DNA from: Saccharina japonica
Taxonomy: Eukaryota; Sar; Phaeophyceae; Laminariales; Laminariaceae
Reading direction: 5' to 3'
NCBI GenBank assembly: GCA_008828725.1
Contig: MEHQ01004578.1
Coordinates: 1 to 64,000 of the forward strand
Length of the DNA stretch: 64,000 nt
Numbering within the stretch: position 1 is the first letter of the stretch; each line of letters opens with the position of its first letter. The notes below the pieces were generated by a model. It searched no databases. It worked only from the letters and a program-made list of their open reading frames with translations, and was not told where the DNA came from. This document shows positions 23,801 to 32,850 of this stretch, piece after piece. Position numbers and translations under genes: made by a program.

Positions 23801-26800
23801 AGTACCAATCGAAAATCAATTATATCAGTGTCACTGATATCAATACAGCACAAAATATTTGTTTTTTGCATGCTTTATCTGTTATCGCATCGTACACCAG
23901 GAATATAGGAACCTGATTATTGCCAGATACCCATTAAAACAAGTTGTTTGACTCCTATGATATGAATTATATACTATGGTCAACATACTATGATATTCTC
24001 AACAAACGTGGGATGTGGGATAGAGCGCGGGGGGACATCTGAAATCCTATCTAACAGACCGAATTATTTTTGTTGCGTTTCGACCGCGAGCGAGATGATT
24101 GTGTGTCACACTCCCGACTTCTTGGCCGATGCCTCATGAAAGGTTGAGTTCAAACGGTCGAACTATTCGATACTTTTACGCCATGGATGGTAGAATGTAA
24201 GCACTTGTTTTGCATACCCTCGTATCGTACGTGCATTGGGTTGTATGTATTCTTACCGTATTGTATCATATGTAGGTCCCATTCTGACTTAAAAGGCGCG
24301 GGGGGAAGGGGGGGGGGGCGTATGAAATCGAACTCATCAGGTGAACACTCGTCCGCAGACGGGTATCGTGGGGGGAAACATCTACGTGCGGCTCGACTGC
24401 AGAAGAAATGCACGCCGTATTGACTACATATACATAGCATGGCAGCACCTCGTGTACCAGAGTACCGGTACAGCATACAGCATATCCAAGTATCAAACAA
24501 CACAGCAGTAGTATTAATATTAATAGTAGTAGTACTGAATTTGTCCCCGAAAGTCCAATGAACCCACCCGTATCTAAACTCTACCGTGAGGAATTCGGGT
24601 TTTCACGATTCACAAAGGGCACATAGTAATATCCTACGTATACAATGGCGATTCACTCCACCTACCTGTCTTATCAGTATTGGTACTCGTACATACTGGC
24701 TGTACGACGTAGTACTTGTCTGTTCGCAGCGAGCGGCAAAATATACAACGACCGACCGAATGATGCGTACGATATCGAACAACGAATTGCGATCGATGTT
24801 CGTATGTACATCGTGTACGATACATATTTCATATTGAAAAAAAAAGTAACACGCGAGTTGCGCGGAGTGTCATTTTTAGGCCTCCACAGCAGTGAGCAGT
24901 GAGCAGTGAGCGAGCGGCTTCGTGCACGTGTTCTCATAATCGCTGTTTTTGCTTTTTTGCGGGGATGGATGTAGCATATGCACGCCACGTTCTACAGCAG
25001 TACATACACACATATATATGTATGCATGAATGCATGTGTATATGTATCTATGTCTGCATGTCTGCCCACGAGTGCGTTGCTGTCGTTCGTATGATAGTAT
25101 AAACACTGTATCGTACCTGGTACGGGGTACGGGGTACTAGGGGTACGGGTGAGACATCGCCATGAGGAGGACTCCGGTCGTGGTTTCGGCGGATTGTTGC
25201 TTCGTATACGAATTGGCGTATTGTTGCACTTCGTACATACTGTATTAATAGTATTACCAGGTACCTGGTATCATTTACTAACTGTACGTACTCGTATATA
25301 CTACTGCTGTAGGGTGTTCATGTGTACTGCTTTACACAAACACTTATGAAGAAAACGGATGAGAAACTCGTCACGAATCGGGTACGAGTGAAAAAATCAT
25401 GAAGGTCTATACGAGTAAGGTAATTGTACGGCCGGCACAGTCCTGTACTATGTGTGTGTGCTTCGCCGTCCCTGCTACATGACGTTTCGATTTTTCATCC
25501 GCGAAGGACACAAGCTCTGCTGCCTGTGGTCATGGAGTAACGAAACGATGAAACCTTAACATTGTATTGCAGTAAGCAGAGACGACCACGCAATGCAATG
25601 CCATCGTATAGCGCAGAACATACTACATACAGTAAATGGTATTTGTTACACGCAACAACAGAAGAAGTAGCAATAGAACATGGAATCGGAAAAATCACCT
25701 GCTTGGCCTGCTTGGTAACTTTGTTTCTGCCAGGTATTCATGTATACTTACTTGGTACATCTCTCATGCAAACGATATGCCCTACAATCTATCCCACTCT
25801 GCGCTGCTCTGCGCGCTCTGCGTGTTGCCTTGAGAACCCACTACTCGTTGTCCTGCGTAGTAGGCATTCACGACTGACTGCCGCTGCTGTGCCCTGTTCC
25901 TTGTATCGTTCTCGGAAGTTGCCGTCGACGGTCGATTTCACGTTGATCACCTTCGACACTAAATCGTGTCACTGCGCTGCCACCGGTTGCCCGTGGATTA
26001 TCGATATTTATGATGCAGGAAAGCAGCAGAAGAACGTCTAAAAATTGAAAAATTGGTCACCGGCTTGCACCGGCCGTGAACTGTCAGTAGCACGACAAAG
26101 TCGACTCCAAGCTTATGATTTCCGCGGCATACTGCTGCTGCTGTGCGAAGTGACTTCGAGAGAAGTTTGGCTGCGTCTGACAACGTCCTCTAACCGATCC
26201 GTAAAAGAAAAACACACCGAGGGGAAACCGAAACCAACCCTGGAGCTCCCTCTCGTCTATACAGGGTAGGCACTCGTATATATCTTCTTCTCGTTTGTAC
26301 GATGCAAAAATATTACGGGAAAAATAACAGAATGTACGTTTGACAGAAATATAGCGTACAGGTATACGAGTGTGTGTGTTCTTCACATTAAACCTTCCTT
26401 TCTACCCGTCGACATCCAGGTACAGGTATACGAGTAGCACTGAGTAACGGGGGCAGCAGCAGTGTGTGTTCGTATCACGTCAAAGATGCCGCCAAAGACA
26501 ACAAGTTATTGGTTTTTTCTTGTTTTGATACAAAAGCACGGCGAGCGGCGAGACGCAGCCTACCAAAAGTTCGCTTCGCGTACGTACGGTTACTATTTTG
26601 GGTAGAGCTTCAACGCTGATGGAATATTATTGTGGAATAAAGCAAAACTGCCTACATAGGGGTACCGGTGCACTGACCTAGAAGATTCCTCATGGAGACC
26701 GACGTCTCCAGGCCGGCCGAGCACGCGGCGAGAGTGGGCACGGTCGGGTTCAGAGGGTCGAACGCTTCGTGCATCATGGACTCCTTGATGGCTTCCAAGC

Positions 26801-26936
26801 TCAGGCCCTGGCTCCCGTCGACGCTCCCGGTGACATTGCTCTCGATGCCCCGGAGAGGCACGCAAGTAGTAGCGGGTACGTGTGACATCAACGCAGAAAG
26901 CAGGCAGGAGACGAGCAGCACTCCATGAATCCTCAT
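8649..26936 (-). CDS. Secreted vanadium-haloperoxidase/PAP2-like protein (whole gene, 7 exons)
   Basis: Join of 26936-26678, 19413-18938, 17531-17353, 16265-16131, 12903-12762, 11129-10982 and 8833-8649, read on the minus strand. All junctions are GT-AG and in phase (1,0,2,2,0,1), giving about 507 residues. In order the protein has a signal peptide, an RNLLVIDTAAFSVSSMF helix resembling the family's N-terminal bundle, DTPWGLAKAYIDE, NNPYELSNERRWQPL, TQEHVTPYIG, AFFDNKFNSL, YAGPGEG, HSEFPSASAC, and SRVWGGMHF. The last is the SRX5H motif of vanadium haloperoxidases and PAP2 phosphatases. Such enzymes oxidise halides with hydrogen peroxide using bound vanadate. The canonical PSGH reads PSAS here, and no KX6RP exon was found between exons 4 and 5, so catalytic competence is uncertain. 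The leader implies secretion. Family membership is recalled from memory, not searched. Confidence 0.75.
9205..9445. repeat. ~70-bp minisatellite in intron 6
   Basis: Four degenerate copies of AGCATCCGCTCGCCGATGTCC occur near 9208, 9288, 9343 and 9416, with TTGAGCACGGC or GTGAGCA next to several of them. All lie in the intron between exons 6 and 7 of the haloperoxidase-like gene. Confidence 0.7.
9642..9660. repeat. Poly-G run
   Basis: Twelve G, one A, then six G on the plus strand. On the transcribed gene's coding strand this is a C-rich tract deep in intron 6. Confidence 0.85.
9790..10030. mobile_element. MITE family B copy 1
   Basis: It starts ATCCCACGGTAGGGGTACCA and ends CCCCTACCGTGGGATG, giving terminal inverted repeats of about 16 bp. 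The interior contains TGTCTGACCGGTTGAGCTCC, the palindrome GAGCTCCTCATGTGAGGAGCTC (starting one base short here, as CAGCTCC) and TTTCCGAAGTCA(C/T)GTTTCGGGTG. The element at 53470-53706 matches end to end. Located in intron 6. Confidence 0.85.
10982..11129 (-). CDS. Haloperoxidase-like gene, exon 6 (SRX5H motif)
   Basis: The acceptor ATCCCAG precedes GTGTTTGCAGAG, phase 0. It encodes VFAEQVVNLIGTDEISPP, then FANFTFTSWSEVSQVCG, then DSRVWGGMHFAV. SRVWGGMH fits SRX5H: in the superfamily the Arg contacts vanadate or phosphate and the His is the axial ligand/nucleophile. I chose the donor GTATAC (after GTGA) rather than GTGAGT four bases earlier, because only that choice leaves the phase needed by exon 7. 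Confidence 0.8.
11407..11635. repeat. Tandem duplication, ~117-bp unit, intron 5
   Basis: Two copies start at about 11407 and 11524: CAT(G/A)CCCGGTG(G/C)GTTG, CTTTAGAACTCG, and GTGGCGCAAACGACGGCCGAC at matching offsets. Open frames here reflect the repeat only. Confidence 0.8.
12762..12903 (-). CDS. Haloperoxidase-like gene, exon 5 (active-site loop)
   Basis: Acceptor CATGTTCCAG, donor GTAATG. It enters in phase 2 and ends in phase 0. It encodes NKLGDKLVETYAGPGEG, then AQTIKASEWEPLIKTMAHSE, then FPSASACVCQ. The GPG, SEW and H-x-EFPS order matches the stretch before the PSGH-equivalent in haloperoxidases of this type. The position corresponding to the PSGH histidine is Ser here. Confidence 0.85.
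13900..14550 (+). other. Cys-containing open stretches, unidentified
   Basis: Within intron 4, two plus-strand frames in succession read protein-like sequence: SRYCKAPACHFDNETAGGT, then GFCVACEYDDGLVKACSKAH in the same region, and further on PLPECEKCRCTRQ, interrupted by stops. This could be a decayed gene or transposon fragment, or chance. I recognise no family. Confidence 0.2.
14591..14836. mobile_element. MITE family A copy, 246 bp, intron 4
   Basis: The ends are inverted repeats: GACGCGTGCTACGGTAGAAG at left and CTCTATCGTAGCATGCGTC at right. It is the same length as, and in the opposite orientation to, the copy at 48786-49031. Shared interior includes TTAACCCAAATTCGTCGGA and GACGCTCCTTAAGTGAGGAG. 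Flanks are TACA and CACA, an imperfect 4-bp target duplication. No coding capacity. Confidence 0.9.
16131..16265 (-). CDS. Haloperoxidase-like gene, exon 4
   Basis: Acceptor GGTGCAG, donor GTGAGT. It enters with one base completing an Arg codon (phase 2) and exits in phase 2. It encodes YKDVAEEVLAETKLTATDKF, then KQNAVAFFDNKFNSLVPLKA, then AYFVQ. AFFDNKFNSL corresponds to the family's conserved (A/E)xFDNKxxSL helix. In relatives the next segment carries KX6RP; no such exon was found before exon 5, although exons 4 and 5 join in phase. Confidence 0.8.
16974..17084 (-). pseudogene. Degenerate duplicate of exon 3
   Basis: On the minus strand, KVTWCIGGTAVFVGLSSRED and AQAFGSRTLQQPSYR align without gaps to exon 3's HVTPYIGVTARFFGFNSTKD and EEAFASRELPKPSFR. 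The frame is open across about 37 codons but conserved residues have changed. The copy lies in the intron between exons 3 and 4. A possible GTATGT donor follows about 12 bases after the aligned part; no clean acceptor at the expected place was seen. It is a decayed tandem exon duplication or, less likely, an alternative exon. Confidence 0.75.
17353..17531 (-). CDS. Haloperoxidase-like gene, exon 3
   Basis: Acceptor GCCCACCAG, donor GTACGT. Phase 0 in, phase 2 out. It encodes LSNERRWQPLMSTNGLGYLS, then TQEHVTPYIGVTARFFGFNS, then TKDEEAFASRELPKPSFRY. RRWQPL...TQEHVTPYIG is the most diagnostic block linking the gene to this haloperoxidase-like family. A run of 16 C on the coding strand lies about 95 bases upstream of the acceptor. 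Confidence 0.85.
17625..17640. repeat. 16-base poly-G run
   Basis: Sixteen consecutive G on the plus strand. As poly-C on the coding strand it sits in the C-rich tract before the exon 3 acceptor. Confidence 0.9.
17782..18010. mobile_element. MITE family A, partial copy, intron 2
   Basis: Left end GACGCGTGCTTCGATAGACG, followed by interior GCTAACCCAAACTTGTCG, GGCCATGGGATTATTCGTTG and TTGTTTGGGTGAGGTATATA as in other copies. The right terminus is not recognisable. Confidence 0.7.
18772..18786. repeat. 15-base poly-G run
   Basis: Fifteen G on the plus strand in intron 2, about 150 bases past the donor of exon 2. Confidence 0.9.
18938..19413 (-). CDS. Haloperoxidase-like gene, exon 2
   Basis: Acceptor GGTCTGCAG, donor GTGAGC. 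It enters in phase 1 (a Val codon shared with exon 1) and ends in phase 0. About 158 residues: IDTAAFSVSSMFHPNSKALD, an acidic Asp/Glu loop, LLYNLHLGVTIIYAAVYGGY, DTPWGLAKAYIDETSAYLVK, and YRPQNNPYE. This is the N-terminal helical domain; NNPYE continues directly into RRWQPL of exon 3. A very C-rich tract precedes the acceptor. Confidence 0.85.
19825..19910. repeat. Dispersed repeat family D, fragment
   Basis: GCGAGATCAAGTGTTTCTTCGAAACCACATCTTTG followed by GATACTTCGATCGCTCGTG (split here only for reading) matches the order GAGGATTTCGTCGAA, CTCATCTTT, ACTTCGATCGCGCGTA of the better copies at 22501-22860. Confidence 0.55.
20755..20925. repeat. Tandem duplication, ~93-bp unit
   Basis: Two copies of CCACAAT(C/G)C(C/T)GGCTCCTAT, then ACATACACCGAGCATACACA, begin near 20763 and 20856. 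In intron 1. Confidence 0.8.
21166..21240. repeat. Tandem duplication, 36-bp unit
   Basis: GGGGTATATACTGGGGACAA and ACTGGTGCAATAGTA are repeated with three changes, 36 bp later. In intron 1. Confidence 0.85.
22501..22860. repeat. Dispersed repeat family D, two tandem copies
   Basis: Copies start near 22503 and 22696. Each reads GAGGATTTCGTCGAA(A/G)CTCA, then GCTGAGTG(C/T)AATACTTCGA, TCGCGCGTA, then ATATGTCCTCAT. The second continues into a palindromic AGGATGTGCATCC hairpin and GTGTGTGTC. A reversed fragment lies at 22980-23065, and further copies at 32677-32850 and 60973-61060. Confidence 0.8.
22980..23065. repeat. Dispersed repeat family D, inverted fragment
   Basis: GCGCGATCGAAGTATGACA, then TTTCGACGAAATCCTCGATC, is the reverse complement of the family D core found upstream at 22501-22860, so the three copies can pair as a large inverted repeat. 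Confidence 0.7.
26678..26936 (-). CDS. Haloperoxidase-like gene, exon 1 (signal peptide)
   Basis: Start ATG at 26936-26934, donor GTCAGT after 86 codons plus one base. The leader MRIHGVLLVSCLLSALMSHV has one basic residue then a hydrophobic core, with probable cleavage near PATTC. The mature part is Ser/Gly-rich and ends LETSVSMRNLL. Joined to exon 2 it gives MRNLLVIDTAAFSVSS, a continuous amphipathic helix that supports the junction. No earlier in-frame ATG gives a better leader. Confidence 0.8.
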
Positions 26937-27139
26937 GGTATATACACGAGTCTCGAGCAGGCGTCAACGAGCGCTCTTCCTGCTACCCGAACTGCGGTGT
27001 CGCCCGTCCTCTCGAAGCAGTGTGCGGTAGACACGAAGGCTGCCCGCTTTGGAAGGAACAGCGTGCATACTCCGAATAGTGCGCCAGGTTTCACTAACAG
27101 CCACAGCACAGCAGCGTTTCAGCGTTGTCGCTCTCGTAT

Positions 27140-27155
27140 TATGTATATAATGTAA
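27140..27155 (-). promoter_or_regulatory. Possible TATA element
   Basis: The minus strand reads CATTATATACATAAT about 205-220 bases before the exon 1 ATG. Position is plausible for a core promoter with a ~180-base leader, but the region is generally AT/TA-rich, so this is weak. Confidence 0.2.
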
Positions 27156-27366
27156 TCGAAATCGAAGCTTTGGCGCCAAGTGCCGGTATCCAATCATATC
27201 CCCGAACCATCTACGAAACTAAGGCTGAAAGTCTGCTGTTACACCCTGCCCGGGGTCCTGTACGTGCAGACCATCACATCGCACATGAATAATACTGCGA
27301 AATTCGTAAGCTCATATCGCGCGTATTGTACATACGAATATTATGTACCGACGTATTAATGTTATC

Positions 27367-27466
27367 ACGGGGGAACATAGTAAACAGGACCAAAAATACT
27401 TAGTAAAAATACGTTAATATATTGGTTTTTGTGCATGCCATTGGTTCTGAATACCATGGTCCCACG
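27367..27466. mobile_element. MITE family C copy 2
   Basis: Left end CGGGGGAACATAGTAAACAG and right end TACCATGGTCCCACG, imperfectly inverted. The centre contains AAATACGTTAATATATTGG. Same size class as the copies at 5479, 28205 and 55395. Confidence 0.75.
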
Positions 27467-28204
27467 TAACTCGTAGGTGACTCCAGAGCTCTTGGCTGTG
27501 ACATCGGAGTTGTATTGATTAGTCGTTGGATATATGCCTATCTACGCATGTTGACTCCACTGCAACAGAGGGAGTGGGGGGTGGGGGTTTGTTCTTCGTG
27601 CTCTATTCACACCTGGTGTATCATCGTAGACAGACTTACGCAGTGCTTGCTCATCATGTGCAAATTTTGAAAGCAAACAAACAGCTTCCGGTTGTTCACC
27701 GTATACGACAGAGATTTTCTGACTCCGCGCCCTTTTATTGTGTACAATGGTGTCTGGCCGTCTGGCCCAATGCAAACTTGGACCCGAAGAAGACACTCCC
27801 GCTCCTCTACTATTTGAACCGTCCGTCTTTCTGTCCCTGTCATCCTGAAAAACGTCACTTCGAGTACTTTTCATTCGGAGAGTTCACCACCCGTGTAGTC
27901 GCCAGTTCGTGAAGACACATAACATACATAGGCTACCAATCTGTCCCTTAATATAACTTTTTTTCACATTACTATATCATAAAAAGGTGCTTATATTTCG
28001 GAACACAGTGGTATTAATGATAGAGACACCCTATCCAACTACTCGTATCAGATGTAGGGTATGCACAGCCATCGAAACCATCAATAAAGTATCGGTGGTT
28101 CTCACGGTTCGCATATACGTATGGTATGATACTTCAGACATGCTCTTATGATACGGCAGAGCTCTGGTAAGTATTTCAATGATTTTAGTTGTTAGTTACA
28201 GATG

Positions 28205-28322
28205 ACCTATAGTACATAAATAGATAGGACCAAATGTTGTTCGTAAAAATAGGTAAATATACAGGTTTTTCTGTTTACCGTCAGTCCTATATACTAGTAT
28301 TTACTATGGTCCCCCGCAATAG
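28205..28322. mobile_element. MITE family C copy 3
   Basis: Left end CCTATAGTACATAAATAGAT with AGGACCAAA; right end ATTTACTATGGTCCCCCGC. Interior AAATAGGTAAATATACAGG. Non-coding. Confidence 0.7.
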
Positions 28323-28414
28323 AAGAAAAATAAATATTATTATGCATATTAATAGTTTTGTTATATTGGCACACAACAACATAATGTTAATATGATGCGT
28401 GTTATATACCAGTA

Positions 28415-28631
28415 CACCAGGCACTACTGTAGGTAGCTTGTACGTACTTAACTGGGGTCATTTTAAGGACAATGCGCATGCATATACGTGTACCTGGTAC
28501 GTCATACACACACGTGGTACACACCGGTGTAACCAGGCACCACAGACAGGTAGCATATACGTACTCAACTAAGGCCATTTAAAATTTGAAGGGATACTCG
28601 TACGTATATACGTGTACCTGATACGTCATAC
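28415..28631. repeat. Tandem duplication, ~116-bp unit
   Basis: ACCAGGCAC(T/C)AC, TACGTACT(T/C)AACT, GGCCATTTTAA-type sequence and ATACGTGTACCTG(G/A)TACGTC recur in the same order 116 bp apart. Rich in GTAC and TACGTA palindromes. Confidence 0.8.
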
Positions 28632-30610
28632 GGCGTCAGACCTTCAAGAAAAAAAACTGCTGTGGCACTGGTATATGTTATACGTAACATATCATATCAC
28701 TGCACCAAAAACGTTCATCCGCTCGTATATATGAAAACTCAATTAATATTAAGTACCTGGTACGCGACAGATAGATGATAATTAAGAATTCGCGAGAGGT
28801 TTTCGGGGCGAAATAGGAATGCGACCTGTTTGTACTGAATACAGTATAGGGTGGAACACGTCCACAGTCGTGGACTCCTGTACGTAATAATCGCAGGCTT
28901 CGCAAAAAAAAGGCGTACTGCTCTGTACTGCACTGCACATAATTCTGAGTCCTATCAATGGTATCATACTCGTCGAGTAGTACAATCACAAAATAATAAA
29001 TAATAATGCAAGAAATTCCAAGCTTTTTTACCACTCCCGACGATTCGGTTGTTGTGCCGTTCGATGCCACCAATACGTACACTATTTAGATTATACAAAG
29101 CCGTCCTTAGGTGCAGTGTTGGGTGTTCCTCTTGTCGAAACTAAGTGATCAACACTATACGTAGCTCCGGTCATTGATTTAGTAAAAAACCGAATCCACC
29201 CCTACCCCTAAATTCAGCAGTACAGTAGTAGTATACTAACTGTGCTCATACGCGTAATATCCTGGAATCACACGTGGGCCCCCACTCACTTTCCAGCATA
29301 CTTTCCAGCATACATATGTACATACGTATATTTTATACGAGTTGCTTATTTCCTATTCCCTGGTCCACTGCTGTGATGATGTAAACATACTGGTTGTATG
29401 CATCATACATACTTACCTGGGGCGAATTCTAAAAATGAAAAAATGAAAATTGTGGCAACAAGGAGCAAGGCAAAGGGAGCGAAGCGACCGAGGCCCTTTT
29501 TTGCCCTTAAGGCAAGAAAGCCTCTTTATACTCTTTATACCGGGGTGCATACAAAGGTTTTAATTATATAAGTACTGACAGTTTGTAGTCCGCTTGTCTT
29601 TTTCGGTGTGCTTCGTCTTTAATCTTGTAATTACTGTAAAAACAACCGCTTCGTTTTATAATAGCCGTGCGATCGAGGGTTCCGCCGAAACTCATATTTG
29701 CAAGTTGATTGTGATACATGTACTACTACTGCTGCTGCTGTGTACGTATGATATGTTGTACCAGGTAACTTTGTTTCGTATATGATACATATATACCAAC
29801 CTTTTGGTGAAATTGGGATCATTCTGTGCGCTTGATAACACAATGCAGTGTATAACTAAGTACGAGGTATGTGGTATTCTGAAAGCTGTACCACGCCGAT
29901 TTCCACAAAACCTAGAGCTGTGTATGGAGGCGAGCGAGTGTGATGAGGTGCTCTACCGCTATATAAGGGTTGTGAGATAACCGTAGGAGCAAAGCCTTGT
30001 TCCGTCTTAACATTATGCTCGTCGTGTACTTAATTAAACTTCCCTTGGTAGATAAGATTGGCAGTAGCATCGCGGGGCTTCGTAAGCTCGAACATCATAA
30101 TATTTCTTAAAAGAAGAGAGAACCCCGTAGAATTGATTTTTGAGAATACCGCATGGTTGGTGCTATCCCTTTATTATTAATAATAATAGGCGATAACTGA
30201 GGAACACGGCTAACAACCAGAGGCGCGTTCCTTGGGCGCTTATATCTACCTGCCTACAGGGCTTCTAGAGGGAGCAAACAAGGAGGAGAGCTTTGACATC
30301 TCTCTCCCCAGAGTCCTCACCTGTCATTCTCTCCAGCTCTGCCCATTTTTGTGTCTGTCATCGTCAGAGGGCTAAAACAAATCACAAAAAAGATGTCTCC
30401 TAACCCCTTACCAGAAGAAAAGAAGCTGTGTGACCCAAGCAAGCAACGAAAAACTCCTACATCCCTTCGACCACACCTCGGGCATCACTCCTCTTCTAGT
30501 ATGTGGGCTAACGTGTGGGACGTGTTTCGTCCCACCACGTCTTGGGGTTGTCGCGGTCACCGGGTGGGTATGGATATATCGCGGGTCTGGATTGGGTGCG
30601 GCGGGAATTC

Positions 30611-30639
30611 GGGGGGGGGGGGGGGGGGGGGGGGGGGGG
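30611..30639. repeat. 29-base poly-G run
   Basis: Twenty-nine consecutive G, followed by T and GGGG. The exact length is likely to be unreliable in any sequencing read. The frames reading poly-Gly or poly-Pro across it are artefacts. Confidence 0.95.
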
Positions 30640-32123
30640 TGGGGCAGCCAGGGTGGGGTGGTGATTTTTCTTCGAACGCACGGCCTGCTGCTTGTATAAG
30701 GCGGCCTTGCCTCGTTTAGCTAACTGCTGCCGAACCACGATATGATATCGTGTATACGTCACATCTATCATAAGTGCGACCGCTGACATGTTCTCAGTAT
30801 TACACGACGAGTGCAGTATGACCGAGAGCAACACATCACACAAGCTCGGTGGTGGTGGTATTCTAATTCCGTGCACCGGATATTAGGTCTCATTATTTCG
30901 AAACCGGAGGCTGCCATGAGAAATCTACGTCCCCTCTATTGTTTACATGCGTGCGTGTGGTCTTAGCGACGACGTCGGCAACACAACACGGCAAAACACC
31001 GCCAGAGACGCCTCCCCGTCCAGGGTCACAGAGTATTCAATATAGACATAAATATTAAGTGTCATATCCATGTCACAGATTGTTTGTGGGAGGCAGGGAA
31101 ATACGAAATCGTCAAAAACAATCAACCATTTATTTGGGGTCGACGTATTTTTTGCGACATTGCGTGCGACTTCAACACGCAGCAAGGGCGCTCTCTCAAA
31201 CATGAGTTGCAAATAAACGTCGTTGTTGCTGACATTGTTACCACATTCACTCCTCGCTGCGAGATGCCGTGCGCGGTCACAGGGTAGCCTCCAACAACTC
31301 TGGGGAAGTGGAACATATAATTGCCTGCAAGCGACGTGCGAGTATCAAAATAACGTGCATGTTACGGCACAACGCCTCGTCGTTCATTTCGGACGCATCG
31401 ATCGGCTAGTCCAACTCCAGCAACTAATCATCATGCAGTTTGTAATACACTGATTTCGTGTGGCCTATACTGTCCAATCCTCGCTTGTTTTCGGTTATCC
31501 CCCCCCCTTGGGTAGAGCTGTTACACGGCAGGGATTCGCGACTAAAAACTATGCTGGTAGTCGGTAGGTAGGTGCCGCTAGCCGACTAGATGTGGCTTTA
31601 TAATCGGGAAGTCTGCTGGCGCAGCAAGGTGGATGGCCGAACTACTAGCCGCGAATGTAGCCTAACCCAAATCAACAGAAGGGGCCACGGCTGAAAATGA
31701 GCAACGTAGCCCACATCCAACAATCCTTTTGATAAGCGAAAACAAACAATATCAAAGTTCGATCATTGGCACCTCCTGGGAACTGCCACCACTATGTCCC
31801 TAAATATACGCAGATTTCGTATGATAATTTGTATACCAAACGGTTACTATACTTGGGGACGTAGTGATATAAATTACTTTAGTCCAACTAGTATCTGTTG
31901 TAGTTGGTAACCTATGTCTTGCCGAGTCACAGCTGTACGTTTGGGACTTCATAGGGGAAAGTCACTGCCGGATTGGGGAGCAGAAGTACGTACAGCAGTA
32001 CAGTACCGACCCGCTCATAAGAAACCAGAAATCGGGCTTAGGCTGACTTCCTTATATGAGAAAGGGGTGTGTCCCATACTGACTTCAGTATATTAGCTGA
32101 GTTTCTTATTTCCCCCGTAATGT

Positions 32124-32613
32124 TTAGGGTGGGTTTCTTGTGGGGCACTTTCTTATGAGAGGGCTGGTAGTGTATACCGCTAATTCGAGAAAATGGTTGC
32201 GGTACACTATGTACGAGGCAAACGGTATAACACTCGTAACCAATGGTTGGTCGGGGTCTATTTGACGTACAGTTAGGGCTAGGGTTAGAGTTGGGGTTAC
32301 GGCAGGGCTACTTAATTTCGTCACGCCGCACATATCCACGTTCTCGAGTAAGTGATATAATATGCCCATGGCAGACCCATATGTGTCACTCATGTTCCAC
32401 TCGTCTGATCCATTGAAGAGCCATTGAAGAGCGCCTGTCGAACCATTGGCAACCAATGGGCCGATACCATAATAAACTCTTGTGAGCCTCACAGGATGCC
32501 AGGCGACCATGTGATACATGGACCAGCAATGCATTCCGACGGTATAGTCTCTTGGAGCGTCGGTGGATGGCGGATTGGCCAGCGCTCGACCTTCATATGA
32601 GGACCCGTGTGAG
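32124..32613 (-). CDS. Unidentified open frame, possible exon
   Basis: The frame is open on the minus strand from about 32613 to 32124. Its first part is aromatic and Met/Trp-rich: HCWSMYHMVAWHPVRLTRVY, then YGIGPLVANGSTGALQWLF, then NGSDEWNMSDTYGSAMGILY, with three N-x-S/T sites. That composition is more protein-like than other frames nearby. The 3' part degrades into low-complexity sequence near a TTAGGG-like tract. No family recognised, no clear splice frame; it may be a gene remnant or chance. Confidence 0.2.
32272..32308. repeat. Degenerate TTAGGG-like tract
   Basis: GTTAGGGCTAGGGTTAGAG followed by TTGGGGTTACGG on the plus strand: about five degenerate heptamer/hexamer units resembling telomeric TTAGGG. 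Too short and diverged to be a telomere. Confidence 0.6.
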
Positions 32614-32676
32614 GCTCATGGTCGACCCTGCACGTTGTCTATCGAATAGATACATTTGTCAAACATTTGAGCAACA

Positions 32677-32850
32677 GCTGTGAAATAGAGGAATTTTGTC
32701 GAAACTCATATTTTCAAGCTGAGTGTTACGCTTCGATTGCGCGTACTACTACGGGTTCATATATGCCCTCATGCAGGATGTGCATCCTGTATATGAGGAG
32801 AGCCAAATCTGAAGCTGCAGAATTGAGGGAGTGTGTGTCATATGTTTGAA
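32677..32850. repeat. Dispersed repeat family D, copy
   Basis: AGCTGTGAAATAGAGGAATT, TTGTCGAAACTCATA, GCTGAGTG, ACGCTTCGATTGCGCGTAC, then a palindromic CAGGATGTGCATCCTGTATA hairpin and GAGTGTGTGTC match the second copy at 22696-22860 through its full length. Confidence 0.8.

Larger units (their letters stand above)
19414..26677. other. Intron 1 of the haloperoxidase-like gene (7.3 kb)
   Basis: Phase 1 sequence ends the signal-peptide exon at 26678 and is completed at 19413. No further exon was recognised inside. It holds two tandem duplications, several family D repeats, AT-rich DNA near 22000-24000 and GTAC/TACGTA-rich DNA. The frames of up to 159 codons inside look accidental. Confidence 0.55.

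Noticed and set aside
25562..26041. 159-codon plus-strand frame
   Set aside because: Within the 7.3-kb intron 1, antisense to the gene, no recognisable domain or coding pattern.
30351..30876. Gly-rich and Pro-rich frames on both strands
   Set aside because: Artefacts of the 29-base poly-G run.
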